The notes under the pieces were generated by a model, which did not search any database, was not told where the DNA came from, and saw nothing but the letters and a program-made list of their open reading frames with translations. The position numbers were made by a program, and so were the translations under genes. This document shows, one piece after another, positions 32,785 through 35,864 of a stretch of DNA of 35,864 bases. Source of the DNA: UBA4660 sp034408895 (GTDB taxonomy: Bacteria; Bacteroidota; Bacteroidia; Flavobacteriales_D; Sanyastnellaceae); NCBI GenBank assembly GCA_034408895.1, contig JAWXCI010000040.1:1-35864 (forward strand), in the 5' to 3' direction. Each line of letters starts with the position of its first letter. Within the stretch, counting starts at the first letter, position 1.

Positions 32785-34068
32785 ATGCTTCAATCTTATC
32801 GTTCTTACTGCGGTTTACTGTTAGTCCTCGCTGCATTTGTGCTCAGTTCGGGATTTCAATGTTCACAATCCAAAGGGCTGACCAAACTTGGCGGAGGAGT
32901 TAGAGTTGATGTGAACTACCTCGCAAGTGATTCGCTGGAAGGACGCGGTACTGGAACAGCTGGTGAAAAGGCCGCAGCGCAATACATAGTGACACGACTC
33001 GGCACGCTGGGTCTTGAGTCGAAAGGAGAAAACGGTGGGTGGTTCCAGTCTTTCACTTTCAAGCCCCAATCTCCTCCGCAAATTCATCATGTGGGTGACA
33101 GTGCGATGCTTGGAATGGGGTTGGTGAAAGAAATTACCGGAACCAATGTGATTGCATTTCTCAATAACAATGCAGAACACACAGTGATCATCGGTGCGCA
33201 TTATGACCACCTGGGTTATGGTGATGAAAACTCGTTGTGGACAGGAGAAAAGGCAATTCACAACGGTGCCGATGACAATGCAAGTGGTGTGGCTGCCATG
33301 CTCGAACTTGCAGAACGATTGCAAACTTCTAATGCAGCAGAATCCAACAACTATTTGTTTATCGCATTCAGTGGGGAAGAAAAAGGCATCATTGGTTCGA
33401 AGTATTTCTGCGAGCATCCCACCATTGATTTTTCAAAGGTGAATTACATGCTGAATATGGATATGGTGGGCAGGTACGATGTGGCAAAAGGTCTTGCAAT
33501 AAATGGTGTGGGTACATCTGCAGAATGGAAACCAGCGCTGGAGAAAATCAACATCAAACAGGTGCAATCGGAAAGTGGTGTGGGGCCAAGTGACCACACA
33601 TCATTCTATTTGAAAGACATTCCTGTACTCCACTTCTTCACCGGGCAACACGAGGATTACCACAAACCAACTGATGATGCTGCCAAGGTGAATTTCGAAG
33701 GAATTCACACAGTAACCGATGTGTTGGAAGACCTCATCAAATCACTCGACAAAAAAGGCAAACTCCCATTCACAAAAACGGTTGACCAATCACCTTCATC
33801 TGGCGATTTCAAAGTGACTCTTGGTGTAATACCCGATTACATGTACAACAGTGGTGACGGCATGCGCATTGACGGAACCAAGGATGGACGACCGGGCGCA
33901 AAAGCCGGCTTAATGAAAGGCGATATCATCACCAAAATAGGCAACCATGTGGTGACAGATGTCTATGCGTACATGGAAGGTTTGTCAAAATTCTCGAAGG
34001 GTGAAATCACAACAGTGGAGGTAAAAAGAAACGGGCAAATCCTCATACTTCCTGTCACCTGGGAATAA
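32785..34068 (+). CDS. M28-family metallopeptidase with C-terminal PDZ domain
   Basis: 427 aa from the ATG at 32785 (MLQSYRSYCGLLLVLAAFVL); the longer upstream frame crosses the promoter. A signal peptide or atypical lipobox ends near Cys26. The M28 peptidase domain spans about 42-320. Dizinc ligands: His139 in GAHYDHLGYG, Asp163 in NGADDNASG, Glu198 or Glu199 in FSGEEKG, Asp226 in LNMDMVGR and His293 in DYHKPTDD. A PDZ domain follows at about 340-425 (VTLGVIPDYMY, GRPGAKAGLMKGDIITKIGN). The family comprises aminopeptidases and related hydrolases; in Bacteroidota this layout is periplasmic or surface-located. It shares a promoter region with hemE. A weak 6-bp hairpin (34079-34096) lies just after the stop. 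Confidence 0.94.
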   Translation: MLQSYRSYCGLLLVLAAFVLSSGFQCSQSKGLTKLGGGVRVDVNYLASDSLEGRGTGTAGEKAAAQYIVTRLGTLGLESKGENGGWFQSFTFKPQSPPQIHHVGDSAMLGMGLVKEITGTNVIAFLNNNAEHTVIIGAHYDHLGYGDENSLWTGEKAIHNGADDNASGVAAMLELAERLQTSNAAESNNYLFIAFSGEEKGIIGSKYFCEHPTIDFSKVNYMLNMDMVGRYDVAKGLAINGVGTSAEWKPALEKINIKQVQSESGVGPSDHTSFYLKDIPVLHFFTGQHEDYHKPTDDAAKVNFEGIHTVTDVLEDLIKSLDKKGKLPFTKTVDQSPSSGDFKVTLGVIPDYMYNSGDGMRIDGTKDGRPGAKAGLMKGDIITKIGNHVVTDVYAYMEGLSKFSKGEITTVEVKRNGQILILPVTWE

Positions 34069-34143
34069 GTTGAACTCTTACGGATGCTTCTCCGTAGAAC
34101 CTCACTCAGTTTTCCATACCGGGGCACTGAAGTGTGGTAAAAA

Positions 34144-35409
34144 ATGCAGGACTTTCAACTATCTCACGACATCTTGCTGGCCATTTCAGGGACTTTGCTT
34201 ATCCTGTTTTGCGCTGTGGTTCTGTACTATCGCAGCAAGGTTTCTGCCTTGCGAATGAAGGAGCGCGAAAAAGATTTTCTTCACGAAAAACTACTTGAGA
34301 CAGAACGCAAACATGCCAATGAGCAGTTGGCCATCAACTATTTTGCTGCAAGCATGTTCGGCCGCAATACTGTGGATGATATTCTCTGGGATGTTGCGCG
34401 CTACTGTATTTCCCGTCTCGGCTTTGTTGATTGTGTGCTTTATCTCTTCGACAAGGACAAGAACGTATTGATACAGAAAGCTGCTTTCGGGCCGAAAAAT
34501 CCTCGCGGATTTGAAATTCTTAACCCTATCGAAATTCAATTAGGGAAAGGAATAGTTGGCACCGTTGCTCTTTCCGGCAGAGCCGAAATCATTCCCGACA
34601 CCAGCAAAGATCCGCGATACATTGCCGATGATGAAGTTCGGTTTTCGGAAATTTCAGTACCTATAAAAAATCGCGATGAAGTGATTGGAGTGATTGATTC
34701 CGAACATCCGCAGAAAGGGTTTTTCAACAGCAGTCATTTGCGAATTCTTGAAACCATCGTTTCGCTTTGTGCAAACAAAATTGCCCGTGTAAAGGCCGAA
34801 GAAGAAAAGAAAATTTACGCCTCGCGCATTCAGGCGTTCATCCAGAACATGCCCGACTTCGTGGTGCTCTCATCGCCCGATGGCCGCAGGAAATTTGTGA
34901 ACGACAGCTACCTTGAATTTTACGAAGAGCGCTATGACGAAGTCGTTGGCTCCAGTTTTCTCCATCATGTTCCTGACGGGGAACGCGAGAATTACCTGGC
35001 GTCAGTAAAAAGCATCTCAGTTGAAAATCCCACCATATCAAATATCCATTTCGTGACCAGTCGTTCAGGAAAAAAACAATGGATACTATGGAATGAAACA
35101 GGAGTGTTTGATGATGATGGAAAACTGGTGGAAATAATTTCTGTGGGAAGAAACATCAATCAGATAAAAGAAGCGCAACTCACCAAGGATGCACACATAC
35201 GCACTATGGAAGAAATCCTTTTCAAGACATCGCACGAAGTGAGGCAACCTGTCGCAAATATTTTAGGCATTGCTCAAATCATGAACAGTTCCCGTCAATC
35301 GCCCGATGAGATGAAAGAACTGGTGGACTACATGAAATCTTCCGCCACTTCGCTGGATGCTTTCACACGGGAACTCACGGAGTTTATCTACACCACGAAG
35401 GCGGCATAA
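34144..35409 (+). CDS. GAF-PAS-DHp sensor protein lacking a kinase ATPase domain
   Basis: 421 aa. One membrane segment (about 8-29), a charged coiled-coil (about 33-65), a GAF domain (about 66-218, with LGKGIVGTVALSGRAEIIPD and SEISVPIKNRDEVIGVIDSE) and a PAS domain (about 228-340, with FVNDSYLEFYEERYDEVVG). A histidine-kinase dimerisation helix pair follows, with SHEVRQPVANILGIAQIMNS at 363-382; His364 is the expected phospho-acceptor. The protein ends at 421 after the second helix, and no N, G1 or G2 box of an ATPase domain follows in any frame I could see. It cannot phosphorylate itself by the usual route. It may receive phosphate from another kinase, dimerise with one, or act as a ligand-controlled scaffold. 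The ATG at 34144 is 75 bp after the M28 peptidase gene. Confidence 0.9.
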   Translation: MQDFQLSHDILLAISGTLLILFCAVVLYYRSKVSALRMKEREKDFLHEKLLETERKHANEQLAINYFAASMFGRNTVDDILWDVARYCISRLGFVDCVLYLFDKDKNVLIQKAAFGPKNPRGFEILNPIEIQLGKGIVGTVALSGRAEIIPDTSKDPRYIADDEVRFSEISVPIKNRDEVIGVIDSEHPQKGFFNSSHLRILETIVSLCANKIARVKAEEEKKIYASRIQAFIQNMPDFVVLSSPDGRRKFVNDSYLEFYEERYDEVVGSSFLHHVPDGERENYLASVKSISVENPTISNIHFVTSRSGKKQWILWNETGVFDDDGKLVEIISVGRNINQIKEAQLTKDAHIRTMEEILFKTSHEVRQPVANILGIAQIMNSSRQSPDEMKELVDYMKSSATSLDAFTRELTEFIYTTKAA

Positions 35410-35827
35410 CCCCATGCCTTAATTCTCCGAGGTCGGTTTCACTTCGCCATTTCCCCATCCTCTTCGGCTTAGTTGTCAGGGGATGAAAACTATCCTGGCC
35501 TGAATTCCTAAACATAGCCCACTAAACGCAACCAGTCACAGAGAGAAAAACTAATAATTGACAACCATAATTCCCGATAAATATTTTTATGAACCATCAC
35601 AAAAGAATTAACATTAAAAATTTGTATCGGCATATAAAAGCCATTCCTTTGTCTCGCCTTACATAAAATCATATCAAAACCAACTACTGGCCATTAACCT
35701 TTATTCTTCAACTTACCCACCTCTTTACACATGGGATAACTCCCACCACATATTGCCACCCTTCGTTCGTAACCCCCCGCTGAACCCCATCTTGATTCAA
35801 TGATTTTCGCAGTTCTGCTTTGCGGCC
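35410..35827. other. intergenic region without recognisable genes
   Basis: About 418 bp, AT-rich in the middle (35540-35700). No open frame of note, no hairpin with a T-run and no repeat was recognised. The last 40 bp probably contain the promoter of the gene starting at 35828: a TTG about 20 nt before CTGCTTTG, a poor match to the -7 element. Confidence 0.6.
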
Positions 35828-35864
35828 ATGAATACAAAAGTAAAAACCGATTGGTTAGCACACA
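35828..35864 (+). CDS. start of an unidentified gene cut by the window edge
   Basis: ATG followed by 11 open codons (MNTKVKTDWLAH) running off the right edge. It is preceded by TTTGCGGCC, which resembles the TTTGC-containing promoter ends before mutL, hemE and the M28 gene. Too short to identify; a chance frame cannot be excluded. Confidence 0.4.
   Translation, partial: MNTKVKTDWLAH

Noticed and set aside
34079..34096. Terminator after the M28 peptidase gene
   Set aside because: Only a 6-bp stem (TACGGA/TCCGTA) and no T-run; too weak to list as a terminator.

Overview
The window looks like a chromosomal segment from a free-living member of the Bacteroidota. Two secreted proteins end in type IX secretion (T9SS) C-terminal sorting domains. 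Several promoters fit the Bacteroidota -7 element TAnnTTTG, leaders are short and Shine-Dalgarno signals are poor. Families typical of the phylum occur, including DUF4476, LPP20/CsgG lipoproteins, a DUF5117-type metzincin and the mutL-rhomboid-rhomboid-nuclease run. No rRNA, tRNA, CRISPR array or prophage was seen.

Layout. 1-3.4 kb is accessory-like: a gene cut by the left edge (minus), an SRAP/YedK abasic-site protein whose catalytic cysteine is displaced, a 12-unit 21-bp tandem repeat, two small paralogous hypothetical genes, and a decayed IS256-family transposase with an inverted repeat. 3.5-5.0 kb is histidine ammonia-lyase. 5.0-11.7 kb holds three large secreted proteins: a Cys-rich multi-inhibitor alternating Kazal domains with a second six-Cys module, a zinc metalloprotease, and a PPC-like/DUF4397 T9SS cargo. 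11.7-16.3 kb is a minus-strand cell-envelope operon: DUF4476 protein, CsgG-like lipoprotein and two LPP20-type lipoproteins. 16.5-24.3 kb is a plus-strand run: frameshifted saccharopine dehydrogenase, small exported protein, ispH, mutL, two rhomboid proteases and a membrane-anchored EEP phosphohydrolase. 24.3-31.6 kb is minus: both methylmalonyl-CoA mutase subunits, a DECD-box RNA helicase and two paralogous OmpA-domain proteins. hemE (minus) and an M28-PDZ peptidase (plus) diverge from a shared promoter region built on a perfect 13-bp inverted repeat. The right end has a GAF-PAS-histidine protein without a kinase ATPase domain, about 420 bp without genes, and the first codons of another gene.

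How the genes fit together. The core genes serve isoprenoids (ispH), heme (hemE), mismatch repair (mutL), RNA remodelling (helicase), and carbon and amino-acid use (hutH, mutAB, saccharopine dehydrogenase). The rest is mostly envelope and extracellular biology: proteases beside a secreted protease-inhibitor-like protein, intramembrane proteases, peptidoglycan-anchored OmpA proteins, and a lipoprotein operon resembling LPP20/CsgG sets known from other envelope machines. The best candidates for something undescribed are the Kazal/Kunitz-like inhibitor, the DUF4476-CsgG-LPP20-LPP20 operon and the paired 13-bp promoter repeat. All functional statements rest on reading motifs by eye; no database search was run.
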